Of a DNA stretch of 56,597 nucleotides, positions 9,276 to 16,663 are shown one piece after another; the first letter of the stretch is position 1; every line of letters begins with the position of its first letter. The notes under the pieces are model-generated. The model was not told where the DNA came from, did no database searches, and was given only the letters and a program-made list of their open reading frames with translations. Source of the stretch: Methylotenera sp. (lineage in GTDB: Bacteria; Pseudomonadota; Gammaproteobacteria; Burkholderiales; Methylophilaceae); contig NZ_JAQSDC010000002.1 of assembly GCF_029945705.1 (NCBI RefSeq), forward strand, positions 1 through 56,597, in the 5' to 3' direction. Position numbers and translations under genes: made by a program.

Positions 9276-9791
9276 ATGGCATCAGTCAATAAAGTCATCT
9301 TAGTGGGTAATTTAGGCCGTGATCCTGAAGTAAGATTCATGCCAAATGGCGAAGCTGTTTGTAACTTCAGCATTGCGACTACCGATAGCTGGAAAGATAA
9401 ATCTGGCGCAAAGCAAGAGCGCACTGAATGGCACAATATTGTGATGTATCGCAAACTTGCTGAAATTGCAGGTGAATACCTTAAAAAAGGTCGCCCAGTC
9501 TACGTTGAAGGCCGCTTGCAAACACGTAAATGGCAAACTAAAGAAGGCCAAGATCGCTATACAACAGAGATCATCGCAGACCAAATGCAAATGTTAGGCG
9601 GCCGTGACGGTGCTGGCTCAAATGCTAGCTACGACGGCGGTATGGACCAAAGTAGCGGCAGCAGCGATTACGATCAAGCGCCATCAAACGCTAATCAATC
9701 ATCAGCAAAGCAACCGCCAGCGCAATCAACCGCAAAAGCAGCGACTAGCGGTTCAGGCTTTGATGATTTTGAAGATGACATTCCGTTTTAG
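9276..9791 (+). CDS. ssb: Single-stranded DNA-binding protein
   Basis: Coats ssDNA during replication, repair and recombination and recruits partner enzymes through its C-terminal tip. Residues 1-110 form the OB fold ([38 protein letters not shown]), followed by a Gly/Ser/Gln-rich linker and the canonical acidic tip DFEDDIPF. At 171 residues the length is normal. A GAAGGGA ribosome site precedes the ATG. The position beside uvrA, with one MFS gene between, is a variant of the widespread uvrA-ssb neighbourhood. A strong terminator follows. Confidence 0.98.
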   Translation: MASVNKVILVGNLGRDPEVRFMPNGEAVCNFSIATTDSWKDKSGAKQERTEWHNIVMYRKLAEIAGEYLKKGRPVYVEGRLQTRKWQTKEGQDRYTTEIIADQMQMLGGRDGAGSNASYDGGMDQSSGSSDYDQAPSNANQSSAKQPPAQSTAKAATSGSGFDDFEDDIPF

Positions 9792-9815
9792 TCAGAACTA
9801 GTTTTAAATTGTAAT

Positions 9816-9843
9816 AAAAAGCCAGCTCATAGCTGGCTTTTTG
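9816..9843 (+). terminator. Rho-independent terminator after ssb
   Basis: GCCAGCT (9821-9827), a CAT loop and AGCTGGC (9831-9837), followed by a T run and preceded by A5. A textbook intrinsic terminator 25 bp after the ssb stop. Confidence 0.92.
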
Positions 9844-9914
9844 TTTAAATTGTATTTGTATTAAATTTGGCTGTTGGGATTAGCTAAGTCGTAAAATTAA
9901 GTGGTCAAATAAGG

Positions 9915-9920
9915 TATAAT
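9915..9920 (+). promoter_or_regulatory. Likely -10 element of the FmdB-DUF502 operon
   Basis: A perfect TATAAT followed by a CGCG discriminator (TATAATTCGCGG), 33 bp before the FmdB-family start codon and just after the ssb terminator. A clear -35 box is not visible, so the element is assigned mainly from position and the -10 match. Confidence 0.6.
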
Positions 9921-9952
9921 TCGCGGTTATCTAACTGTTTAATGAGGTATTT

Positions 9953-10237
9953 ATGCCTATTTACGATTACCAATGTACAAGTTGCGGCCATAAGGCTGAA
10001 GTCATGCGCAAAATTAGCGCGGCTAGCACCGAGGCCTGCCCATCCTGTGGCGCTGAAACTTTTAGTAAGCAACTATCTGCACCTAGCTTTCAATTAAGCG
10101 GTAGTGGTTGGTATGCGACTGATTTTAAAAATGGTGGTAAGTCTGTACCCGCTGAAAAAAGCGAGACTTCGACTGAAAAAAAGTCTGAAGTAGCAGCTGC
10201 ACCAGCTGCTTGTGCTACAGGCTGTGCTTGCCACTAA
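9953..10237 (+). CDS. FmdB-family zinc-ribbon protein
   Basis: A 94-residue protein starting MPIYDYQCTSCGH, the hallmark of the FmdB regulatory family. Two CxxC pairs (CTSCG and CPSCG) make a single zinc ribbon in residues 1-45. The tail is Lys/Glu/Ser-rich and ends with a Cys-containing segment (ACATGCACH) that could bind metal. The family was named for a putative regulator of formamidase/amidase expression, but the molecular job of most members is unknown. It begins the FmdB-DUF502-aspS cluster that is common in betaproteobacteria. Confidence 0.88.
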   Translation: MPIYDYQCTSCGHKAEVMRKISAASTEACPSCGAETFSKQLSAPSFQLSGSGWYATDFKNGGKSVPAEKSETSTEKKSEVAAAPAACATGCACH

Positions 10238-10267
10238 ACCTAATTGATTACTTGATTCACTGAGCGC

Positions 10268-10873
10268 ATGAAAAAATATTTTATTACTGGTTTGCTAGTC
10301 TTAGTACCACTGTTTATTACAGTATGGGTGCTGTCTAGTGTTATCGGCATTATGGATCAAAGTTTGTTCCTGTTACCGATGAGCTGGCGTCCAAAGGCAT
10401 TATTAGGCCATGAGATAGTTGGTATCGGCGCAGTGCTTACCGTGGTGATTATTCTTTTCACTGGTGTGGTAGCGACCAACTTTTTTGGTAAACAGTTGAT
10501 TAATCTGTGGGAAGCGATGCTGTCTCGCGTGCCCTTTGTAAAATCAATCTATGCCAGCGTGAAGCAAGTATCTGATACGCTGTTTTCAGATTCTGGTAAT
10601 GCATTTCGCCGTGCGGTGTTAGTGCAGTTTCCACGACAAGGTAGTTGGACAATTGCCTTTATCACAGGTCAACCTGGTGGCGATATTGTGAATCATTTGC
10701 AAGGCGATTTTGTCAGCGTTTACGTTCCTACAACGCCCAACCCAACAGGCGGATATTTTTTAATGATGCCGCGTGCAGATGTCGTTGAGCTTGATATGAG
10801 CGTGGATGAAGCACTGAAATACATTATTAGCATGGGTGTAGTTGCGCCACCTAAAAAGCTTAAAACAAAATAA
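10268..10873 (+). CDS. DUF502 family inner-membrane protein
   Basis: A 201-residue membrane protein of unknown function. Two N-terminal hydrophobic helices (about 4-27 and 50-72) are followed by a soluble domain with LSRVPFVKSIYASVKQVSDT, RRAVLVQFPR and FVSVYVPTTPNPTGGYF, all typical DUF502 motifs. It sits 30 bp downstream of the FmdB gene and upstream of aspS, and this association recurs in betaproteobacteria. No catalytic residues can be named. Confidence 0.88.
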   Translation: MKKYFITGLLVLVPLFITVWVLSSVIGIMDQSLFLLPMSWRPKALLGHEIVGIGAVLTVVIILFTGVVATNFFGKQLINLWEAMLSRVPFVKSIYASVKQVSDTLFSDSGNAFRRAVLVQFPRQGSWTIAFITGQPGGDIVNHLQGDFVSVYVPTTPNPTGGYFLMMPRADVVELDMSVDEALKYIISMGVVAPPKKLKTK

Positions 10874-10874
10874 G

Positions 10875-10913
10875 CTTAAAGCTAAAGAAACTTAAAGCTA
10901 AAGAAACTTAAAG
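10875..10913. repeat. 16-bp tandem repeat in front of aspS
   Basis: The unit CTTAAAGCTAAAGAAA occurs twice perfectly (10875-10890 and 10891-10906), followed by a 7-base third start (CTTAAAG, 10907-10913). It lies directly after the DUF502 stop codon and about 50 bp before aspS. It looks like simple slippage rather than an operator. Confidence 0.85.
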
Positions 10914-10960
10914 TAGTAAAACCATTTAATTAACCGACTATTTAACAAGAACTTAACATT

Positions 10961-12745
10961 ATGCGTACACATTACTGCGGACATTTAAACCGCGAACACA
11001 TTGGCCAAACAGTTACTTTATGTGGTTGGGCACACCGTCGCCGCGACCACGGAGGCGTGATTTTTATTGACTTGCGTGACCGTGAAGGTTTGGCGCAAAT
11101 TGTGATCAACCCAGATGCAAAAGCAGCCTTTGCTATTGCTGAAAGTGTGCGTAGTGAATATGTACTTAAAGTGACTTGTGTGGTTAATGCGCGTCCAGAA
11201 GGCGCAACTAATGCTAACTTGGCCACTGGTGAAGTTGAAATGATTGCCACTGAGATTGAAATTCTAAATGCTTCACTCACGCCACCGTTCCAGTTAGATG
11301 ATGAAAACTTAACTGAAACCGTGCGTTTAGAGCACCGTTACATTGATTTACGTCGCCCAGCGATGCAAAAAAACATGATGTTGCGCTATCGCGTTTCTAA
11401 AACTTTACGTGATTATTTAGATACCAACGGCTTCATTGAAGTTGAAACGCCGATGCTCACACGCTCAACCCCAGAAGGTGCGCGTGATTACTTGGTGCCA
11501 AGTCGCGTACATGCTGGTCAGTTCTTTGCATTGCCGCAATCGCCACAATTGTTTAAACAATTATTAATGGTGTCAGGTTTCGACCGTTATTTCCAAATCA
11601 CCAAATGTTTCCGCGATGAAGATTTACGCGCAGACCGTCAGCCAGAGTTCACGCAAGTGGATATCGAAACATCGTTCATGACTGAAAATCAAATCATGGA
11701 CATTGTGGAAGAGATGATTCGTCAAATGCTGAAATCTGTGCAAAATGTAGATTTGCCAGCCGCGTTCCCACGCATGTCATTCCATGAGGCAATGACCCGT
11801 TACGGTTCAGATAAACCAGATATGCGCGTAACGTTAGAAATTACGGAGCTTTCAGATGTGATGAAAGACGTAGATTTCAAAGTGTTTGCAGGCGCAGCCA
11901 ATATGGCAGGCGGCCGTGTAGCGGCATTGCGCGTGCCAGGTGGCGCGGCAATTGCTCGTAGCGAAATTGATGCTTACACCGAGTTTGTTAAAATCTACGG
12001 TGCAAAAGGTTTAGCGTACATCAAGATTAACGATATAACAAAATTGAACGAAGAGGGTCTACAAAGCCCAATCGTTAAAAACATTCATGTGACAGCACTT
12101 CAAGCAATTATCGACCGCACAGGCGCACAAAATGGCGACATCGTGTTCTTTGGCGCAGATAAATCAAAAGTGGTAAACGAAGCACTAGGCGCATTACGCC
12201 TTAAAGTTGGTCACGATAAAGGCCATGTCGATGGTCGCGCATGGGCGCCATTATGGGTGGTTGACTTCCCAATGTTTGAACATGATGAAGAAAATGATCG
12301 TTGGGCTGCATTGCACCATCCGTTCACTGCACCAAAAGACGGTCACGAAGACTTGCTCGTGACTAACCCAGGCGCTGCGCTTTCAAAAGCATACGACATG
12401 GTACTAAACGGCTGGGAAGTAGGCGGTGGTTCAGTGCGTATCCATAAACAAGACGTGCAATCTAAAGTATTCGACGCACTAAAAATCAGCAAAGAAGAAG
12501 CCCAAGAGAAATTCGGCTTTTTGTTAGATGCCTTGCAATACGGCGCACCTCCACACGGCGGCCTAGCCTTCGGTTTAGACCGTTTGGTGACTTTAATGAC
12601 TGGCGCAGAGTCTATCCGTGATGTGATTGCCTTCCCTAAAACACAACGTGCACAGTGCTTGATGACAAATGCGCCGAATGAGGTAGATGAGAAGCAACTT
12701 CGTGAGCTGCATATTCGAGTTCGTTCACAAACTCCAGCGGCTTAA
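10961..12745 (+). CDS. aspS: Aspartyl-tRNA synthetase
   Basis: Charges tRNA-Asp (and in some lineages also tRNA-Asn) with aspartate. The 594-residue length is that of the bacterial type. An N-terminal OB fold (1-110) with [20 protein letters not shown] is followed by the class II catalytic domain with motif 2 ([15 protein letters not shown]), the bacterial GAD insertion (about 285-420) and motif 3 ([16 protein letters not shown]). Nothing appears broken. No gatCAB genes are in this window, so whether the enzyme is discriminating cannot be judged. An orphan gene follows after 16 bp. Confidence 0.98.
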   Translation: MRTHYCGHLNREHIGQTVTLCGWAHRRRDHGGVIFIDLRDREGLAQIVINPDAKAAFAIAESVRSEYVLKVTCVVNARPEGATNANLATGEVEMIATEIEILNASLTPPFQLDDENLTETVRLEHRYIDLRRPAMQKNMMLRYRVSKTLRDYLDTNGFIEVETPMLTRSTPEGARDYLVPSRVHAGQFFALPQSPQLFKQLLMVSGFDRYFQITKCFRDEDLRADRQPEFTQVDIETSFMTENQIMDIVEEMIRQMLKSVQNVDLPAAFPRMSFHEAMTRYGSDKPDMRVTLEITELSDVMKDVDFKVFAGAANMAGGRVAALRVPGGAAIARSEIDAYTEFVKIYGAKGLAYIKINDITKLNEEGLQSPIVKNIHVTALQAIIDRTGAQNGDIVFFGADKSKVVNEALGALRLKVGHDKGHVDGRAWAPLWVVDFPMFEHDEENDRWAALHHPFTAPKDGHEDLLVTNPGAALSKAYDMVLNGWEVGGGSVRIHKQDVQSKVFDALKISKEEAQEKFGFLLDALQYGAPPHGGLAFGLDRLVTLMTGAESIRDVIAFPKTQRAQCLMTNAPNEVDEKQLRELHIRVRSQTPAA

Positions 12746-12761
12746 AGGTGTTAAAAGTTTT

Positions 12762-13394
12762 ATGGAGTTGCACTTAAGTCCAAATTTTAAGCACGACAAA
12801 TTAGATTCTCCAAATTTTCAGGATTTAGTTGATGTATTCGAGGACACATGGGAGCACTGCATTTTTGCACCAGTTCAATTGATGTTAAAGACACCTCATG
12901 GCGATATAGCTGCAATGATGATTTTGTCTACATACTTTGAAGTAATACAAATTTGTAGTACTGGTCAGGATAGTATAGGTAAATCACAAGCTTTTTTTGT
13001 AAATGGATTTTGCCGAGTTTTTAAATCTGACTCTCATGGACTTGAGGAGGCTGCAAAGGCCATATATAAATATATTCGTTGTGGATTAACACATGAAGGT
13101 ATGTTGAGTCACAAAGTTAACTATAGTAGATTAGGTGCAAAGCCATTTTTTCTTACATATCCAAAGAAAGATGGCAATTTAGACTTGAATGCGGGAGTTA
13201 CTTCTATTGTAATTAACCCCCAAACTTTTTATATAGCTATAAAAAATCATTTTGATGGTTATGTATCAGTGCTTCGAGCCGAAAGAGATAAAGAAATAAT
13301 GGATGCTTTTGAGGTTACTTTTAAGCGATTGTGGGGACTAGGAACTGGTGAAAATATTGTAGGAATGACGGAGCATGAATTTTTAGCCAAGTAG
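12762..13394 (+). CDS. Hypothetical protein with HEPN-like Rx4H motif
   Basis: I do not recognise the family with certainty. The 210-residue soluble protein has no signal peptide. It is predicted mostly helical and carries KYIRCGLTHEGM, with R106 and H111 in an R-x4-H arrangement, the spacing of HEPN RNase/nucleotide-binding domains. The ATG at 12762 is chosen because an upstream GTG/ATG-type extension would overlap aspS by 59 bp. The gene looks richer in A/T than its housekeeping neighbours aspS and apt, which suggests lateral acquisition. No nucleotidyltransferase or antitoxin partner is adjacent. HEPN assignment is inference from one motif; it could also be an unrelated helical protein. 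Confidence 0.6.
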   Translation: MELHLSPNFKHDKLDSPNFQDLVDVFEDTWEHCIFAPVQLMLKTPHGDIAAMMILSTYFEVIQICSTGQDSIGKSQAFFVNGFCRVFKSDSHGLEEAAKAIYKYIRCGLTHEGMLSHKVNYSRLGAKPFFLTYPKKDGNLDLNAGVTSIVINPQTFYIAIKNHFDGYVSVLRAERDKEIMDAFEVTFKRLWGLGTGENIVGMTEHEFLAK

Positions 13395-13418
13395 GGTGGG
13401 GTTAAAGCCACACCCTAC
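13391..13418 (+). terminator. Hairpin overlapping the stop codon of the orphan gene
   Basis: GTAGGGTG...CACCCTAC, an 8-bp perfect outer stem with one mismatch and two further G-C pairs around a TTAAAG loop, followed by AATTTT. It could act as a terminator. The GTAGGGTG core also resembles dispersed intergenic repeats of proteobacteria, so it may instead be a repeat end. Confidence 0.55.
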
Positions 13419-13429
13419 AATTTTAACTC

Positions 13430-13957
13430 ATGCCTATCAAATCCCTCATCCGCACCGTTCCGCATTATCCCAAGCAGGGCATTCAATTTCGCGACATTAC
13501 CACTTTGTTGAAAGACCCAATTGGCTTTCGCATGGTGGTTGATGCGCTTGCTCATCATTATGCCAATCAAAAAATAGATAAAATCGCGGGGATTGAGGCG
13601 CGTGGTTTTATTATCGGTGCCGCGCTGGCATATAAGCTGGGTGTGGGTTTTGTACCTATTCGTAAATCTGGCAAGTTGCCTGCTGATACTATTGGTCATG
13701 ATTACGCCTTAGAGTATGGCGCTGACCGCGTAGAAATTCATACCGATGCAATTGCTCATGGAGAGCAGGTGTTGTTAGTGGATGATTTAATTGCGACGGG
13801 CGGCACAGCAGAAGCCGCGGTGGCGCTGATTCAGAAGCTGGGCGGCTTTGTCATGGGTTGTGCGTTCGTGATTGATCTGCCAGATTTGGGCGGCGCTAAA
13901 CGTTTAGTTGAAAATGGGCTCAAACCTTTTTCATTATGTGAATTTGAAGGTGACTAA
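13430..13957 (+). CDS. apt: Adenine phosphoribosyltransferase
   Basis: Salvages adenine to AMP using PRPP. The 175-residue length fits. Typical features are PHYPKQGIQFRDITTLLKDP near the start, GIEARGFIIGAALAYKLG, the VPIRKSGKLP loop and the PRPP-binding motif VLLVDDLIATGGTAEA near residue 120. The start ATG at 13430 lacks a clear Shine-Dalgarno and follows the preceding hairpin by only 11 bases, so the apt promoter is not evident; read-through from upstream is possible. Confidence 0.97.
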   Translation: MPIKSLIRTVPHYPKQGIQFRDITTLLKDPIGFRMVVDALAHHYANQKIDKIAGIEARGFIIGAALAYKLGVGFVPIRKSGKLPADTIGHDYALEYGADRVEIHTDAIAHGEQVLLVDDLIATGGTAEAAVALIQKLGGFVMGCAFVIDLPDLGGAKRLVENGLKPFSLCEFEGD

Positions 13958-14049
13958 ATGTTTTACGGGTTTAGTCTGCACTCTTGCACTAAGAGCTAAT
14001 TTCACACAAACTACCAACATATACTTAAATCTAGATTGCTAAAAAAATT

Positions 14050-14442
14050 ATGCCAGTCACAGAAATCAACCACATTAACCTCCGCGCGAATCGTGACATG
14101 ATGCATGTGTTACGCGATTTTTATTGTGATATTGTTGGTTTAAAGGTTGGTCCGCGTACGGCAACTACCAGCTATGGTTTTTGGTTGTATATTGGCAACA
14201 ATGATGTGCTACATATTGCTGAATACAATAAAGGCGTTGGCGCGCCTGATTTGCATGTGAATGGCACTTATGATCATGTTTCGTTTACCTGCACCGATAT
14301 GCCCGCTACCGAGGCGCACTTAACAGCGCATCAAGTAGCCTATACCACTCGAGTGTTAATGAATGGCGTGCGGCAAGTTAACTTTAAAGACCCTGCAGGC
14401 AATGGCATTGAACTTAATTTTGAAGAGTTTCGTAATGTATAG
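14050..14442 (+). CDS. VOC-family (glyoxalase/bleomycin-resistance fold) protein
   Basis: A 130-residue single-module vicinal oxygen chelate protein. The two beta-alpha-beta-beta-beta repeats begin at INHINLRA and YDHVSFTC. Candidate metal ligands are H8, a His in VLHIAEYN, H in YDHVSF and the Glu in GNGIELNFEEF, so the metal site looks intact. The family includes glyoxalase I, ring-cleaving dioxygenases and antibiotic-binding proteins, and the substrate cannot be assigned. It sits alone between apt and the SoxYZ gene with ~90 and ~150 bp gaps. Confidence 0.85.
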   Translation: MPVTEINHINLRANRDMMHVLRDFYCDIVGLKVGPRTATTSYGFWLYIGNNDVLHIAEYNKGVGAPDLHVNGTYDHVSFTCTDMPATEAHLTAHQVAYTTRVLMNGVRQVNFKDPAGNGIELNFEEFRNV

Positions 14443-14599
14443 TGGCTGATAAGCAACTTTGTATTGTGTGACTCGCATCACATACAAGCGCTTGAATAAA
14501 ACTAAAATGTTATTCTGTAGTCTTAATAAGAGTTGGTTGTATTGGCAAGCAGCGAACTTTTAGCATAAATTTAGCACAATAAAATCGTGAGTGTGGAAA

Positions 14600-15403
14600 A
14601 TGATAAACGTAAAAAAAACATTATGGGGCGTGCTAGCTAGCGTCACTTTACTGCTGACTAGCGCCTCTGCTTTTGCCGAGCCTGATCCTAAATTATGGCC
14701 TGTGATGAAAGAAGCCTTTTTTGCAAAGCGTGATATGCAAGAGGTGAATTTTATCAAAATAGAGGCGCCGCGTCGTGCTGAAAGTGGTGCGCAAGTGCCT
14801 GTGACTTATAGCGTGGATAACGCTGCAGCCAATGGTGTGAAAATCACTAAACTGTATGCATTTGTCGATGCTAATCCGATTCCATTGACGGCAACTTATC
14901 ATTTAACGGATGCGCTTGGCAACTTTCAGTTAGCCACACGCATCCGCTTTGAAACCGATGCATTTGTACGTTTAGTAGGTGAAGATGCTAATGGTAAGTT
15001 ATACCTCGCCTCTCGTGAGATTCGCGCGGCTGGCGGTTGCGGCGGCACGGTTGAAGGTGATGAAGCGGCGATTCGTGCTAGTGCAGGAAAAATCAAATTT
15101 AAAGTCGATGAGCCCGCAACTATTGGCGGCGTCACCTCTACTACTTTTAATATCAAACACCCTATGCGTACAGGCTTACAGCGCGAGCTGGTTTCTCAAG
15201 GGTTTGTACCAGCATTTTATATTAAAAAAACTGAGTTCTCCTATAACGGAAAACCAATGTTAACCATAGATGTGGGCGTAGGTACGGCAGAAGACCCATA
15301 TTTCAAATTCAACTTTGTGCCAGATGTAGCTGGTAAATTAGAAGTGACGGCTACTGATAATGAAGGTAAGAGTTTTGTACAGCAAGCGGAAGTGAAAGGT
15401 TAA
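14600..15403 (+). CDS. SoxYZ-like fused carrier protein (PQQ-dehydrogenase-associated type)
   Basis: A 267-residue exported protein fusing a SoxY-like and a SoxZ-like domain. A signal peptide (MINVKKTLWGVLASVTLLL, cut after ASAFA) is followed by the SoxY-like half, ending in a flexible arm with the Cys in AAGGCGG (about residue 150), then the SoxZ-like half (IKHPMRTGLQR, FSYNGKPMLTIDVG). In the Sox pathway the SoxY arm Cys carries sulfur intermediates. This fused form is known near quinoprotein dehydrogenase genes of methylotrophs, where its role is unclear. I prefer the ATG at 14600; a GTG at 14591 would add three residues. No other sox or PQQ gene is nearby, and a strong terminator follows. 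Confidence 0.85.
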   Translation: MINVKKTLWGVLASVTLLLTSASAFAEPDPKLWPVMKEAFFAKRDMQEVNFIKIEAPRRAESGAQVPVTYSVDNAAANGVKITKLYAFVDANPIPLTATYHLTDALGNFQLATRIRFETDAFVRLVGEDANGKLYLASREIRAAGGCGGTVEGDEAAIRASAGKIKFKVDEPATIGGVTSTTFNIKHPMRTGLQRELVSQGFVPAFYIKKTEFSYNGKPMLTIDVGVGTAEDPYFKFNFVPDVAGKLEVTATDNEGKSFVQQAEVKG

Positions 15404-15418
15404 CTTAACTCAGTGCTT

Positions 15419-15447
15419 AAAAAGGCTTCCAATTGGAAGCCTTTTTT
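15419..15447 (+). terminator. Rho-independent terminator after the SoxYZ gene
   Basis: A perfect 10-bp stem, AAAGGCTTCC (15421-15430) with GGAAGCCTTT (15435-15444), an AATT loop and a trailing T run. Confidence 0.93.
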
Positions 15448-15506
15448 ATTGGGTTTAGTATTTTCTGTAATGCTAAAATAGTACGCAATTAACTCTGGAG
15501 GCAATA

Positions 15507-15926
15507 ATGAAAAGCTATCGTAAAGAACTATGGTTTAACCCGCCAACTCGTGTGGCATTTATTCGTATTACCGAGCAAGTAAATGAGTGCTTGCGTGAGA
15601 GTGGTGTGAAAGAGGGCTTGGTGCTGATTAATGCCATGCATATTACTGCCAGTGTTTTTATTAACGATGATGAGCGCGGATTGCACCATGATTATACGCA
15701 ATGGCTAGAAAAACTTGCCCCGCATGAGCCTGTGAGCAGTTATCGTCATAATGATACTGGTGAAGATAATGCTGATGCACACATGAAGCGTCAATTGATG
15801 GGACGTGAAGTGGTGGTGGCGATTACTGAGGGACGTTTGGATTTTGGGCCATGGGAGCAGATTTTTTACGGTGAGTTTGATGGCCGTAGAAAGAAGCGTG
15901 TTTTAGTCAAAATTATTGGTGAGTAG
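15507..15926 (+). CDS. yjbQ: YjbQ/UPF0047 family protein
   Basis: A 139-residue single-domain protein of the YjbQ (UPF0047) family, some members of which have weak thiamine-phosphate synthase activity; the main physiological role is unsettled. Conserved features are [41 protein letters not shown] (the HNDTGEDN and DAH residues cluster in the putative active site) and [20 protein letters not shown] strong CTGGAGG ribosome site precedes the ATG. It is a single-gene unit flanked by terminators on both sides. Confidence 0.9.
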   Translation: MKSYRKELWFNPPTRVAFIRITEQVNECLRESGVKEGLVLINAMHITASVFINDDERGLHHDYTQWLEKLAPHEPVSSYRHNDTGEDNADAHMKRQLMGREVVVAITEGRLDFGPWEQIFYGEFDGRRKKRVLVKIIGE

Positions 15927-15957
15927 CTGATTGCATTTCAGTACTTTGAGACCAAAT

Positions 15958-15984
15958 AAAAAAGAGGCCTATGCCTCTTTTTTT
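15958..15984 (+). terminator. Rho-independent terminator after yjbQ
   Basis: AAAGAGGC (15961-15968), a CTAT loop and GCCTCTTT (15973-15980) with a long T tail and A-rich front. It separates yjbQ from the iron island. Confidence 0.92.
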
Positions 15985-16016
15985 ATTGCTTAGTTTAAGT
16001 CGCTAGAAATATATAG

Positions 16017-16045
16017 TTGACATTTTAAATGAGAATGATTATCAT
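16017..16045 (+). promoter_or_regulatory. Sigma-70 promoter P1 of the iron island
   Basis: A perfect TTGACA -35 (16017-16022), a 17-bp spacer and TATCAT as -10 (16040-16045). The -10 hexamer lies inside the Fur box at 16031-16049, so iron-loaded Fur would block RNA polymerase directly. It drives the small gene at 16078. Confidence 0.88.
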
Positions 16046-16049
16046 TAAA
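16031..16049 (+). promoter_or_regulatory. Fur box 1
   Basis: GAGAATGATTATCATTAAA matches the 19-bp Fur consensus GATAATGATAATCATTATC at 15 positions. It overlaps the spacer and -10 of promoter P1, predicting repression when iron is sufficient. Confidence 0.88.
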
Positions 16050-16077
16050 TACAAATTAACGATACGGAAAGTTAATC

Positions 16078-16284
16078 ATGAAAAAACAGCTAATCATTAG
16101 CCAAGCAAAGTTGGCTGGCAATCAAGAGTGCAAAGTGCTTTATAACAAAGCAAAGGACATGATTGAGTTAGAGGTTGGCGGCACTTCATTAAGATTTGAA
16201 GCACGAAACTTTTTTATGATGAACGAGATGCTGCGTAAAGCGGCAGCGAAGCTGGTCATGCAAACTGAATTACATCATGCGTAA
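16078..16284 (+). CDS. Fur-controlled small protein A, unknown function
   Basis: A 68-residue protein I cannot assign to a named family. It has no signal peptide or membrane segment. Predicted fold: a beta-rich first half (CKVLYN, MIELEVGGTSLRFE) and a C-terminal amphipathic helix (NEMLRKAAAKLVMQ). The core ELExGxxSLR is shared with the next small gene, and AKDMIELEVGG is matched conservatively by ARELVIKHAGE in HemP downstream. It is the first gene after a Fur-box promoter and lies upstream of hemP-tonB-exbBD, so a role in iron or heme handling is likely by context only. Confidence 0.75.
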   Translation: MKKQLIISQAKLAGNQECKVLYNKAKDMIELEVGGTSLRFEARNFFMMNEMLRKAAAKLVMQTELHHA

Positions 16285-16324
16285 GCTAGCATCATGGTAA
16301 CTGCTTATTTATTAGGATGAAATA

Positions 16325-16567
16325 ATGAGAACTAAGAGTCAACACTCAAGAATGCTTTTATCTAAAAATGAAGGTGGTGCGATTACATTTTGTGAAGGCT
16401 GTGATGTGCTGGAGCTGGAAATTGGCGCAGTCAGTCTCAGAATAGATTCATCCTCATTGGAGCTCATAAATAAATTAATGAGTGAAGCTACAACAAGCAT
16501 GAAAACATATACGCAAGAAAAAGCTAGGTTTACGCAGGCGATGGAACAAAACTTTGGCTTGCATTAA
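16325..16567 (+). CDS. Fur-controlled small protein B, paralog of the preceding gene
   Basis: An 80-residue unknown protein, 40 bp after small protein A and preceded by an AGGATG ribosome site. The middle (CDVLELEIGAVSLRIDS) matches protein A over a strand pair, then comes a helix (LELINKLMSEATTSM) and a longer charged C-terminal helix (QEKARFTQAMEQ). No signal peptide. Two Cys (FCEGC) in the first third could bind metal or form a disulfide; protein A has only one Cys in the same area. It is most likely cotranscribed with A from the Fur-controlled promoter P1. Confidence 0.75.
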   Translation: MRTKSQHSRMLLSKNEGGAITFCEGCDVLELEIGAVSLRIDSSSLELINKLMSEATTSMKTYTQEKARFTQAMEQNFGLH

Positions 16568-16593
16568 TCGTTAAGTTATCAGTAAACATAGGA

Positions 16594-16622
16594 TTGCATT
16601 TACAAATGATAATTGTTATCAT
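16594..16622 (+). promoter_or_regulatory. Sigma-70 promoter P2 in front of hemP
   Basis: TTGCAT -35 (16594-16599), a 17-bp spacer and TATCAT -10 (16617-16622). It has the same geometry as P1, with the -10 inside the Fur palindrome. It should drive hemP-tonB-exbB-exbD and the genes beyond under iron limitation. Confidence 0.8.
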
Positions 16623-16626
16623 TTGT
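16602..16626 (+). promoter_or_regulatory. Fur box 2 (25-bp perfect palindrome)
   Basis: ACAAATGATAA-TTG-TTATCATTTGT is an 11-bp perfect inverted repeat and contains the 7-1-7 Fur core TGATAAT-T-GTTATCA. It overlaps promoter P2, about 40 bp before hemP. Confidence 0.9.
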
Positions 16627-16663
16627 GTTTGTATTTAAGTGCTACTCACGAACAATTTAAATA

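Noticed and set aside
12687-12761. Extension of the orphan gene into the end of aspS
   Set aside because: It would overlap aspS by 59 bp, and the residues simply mirror the aspS C-terminal coding sequence in another frame.
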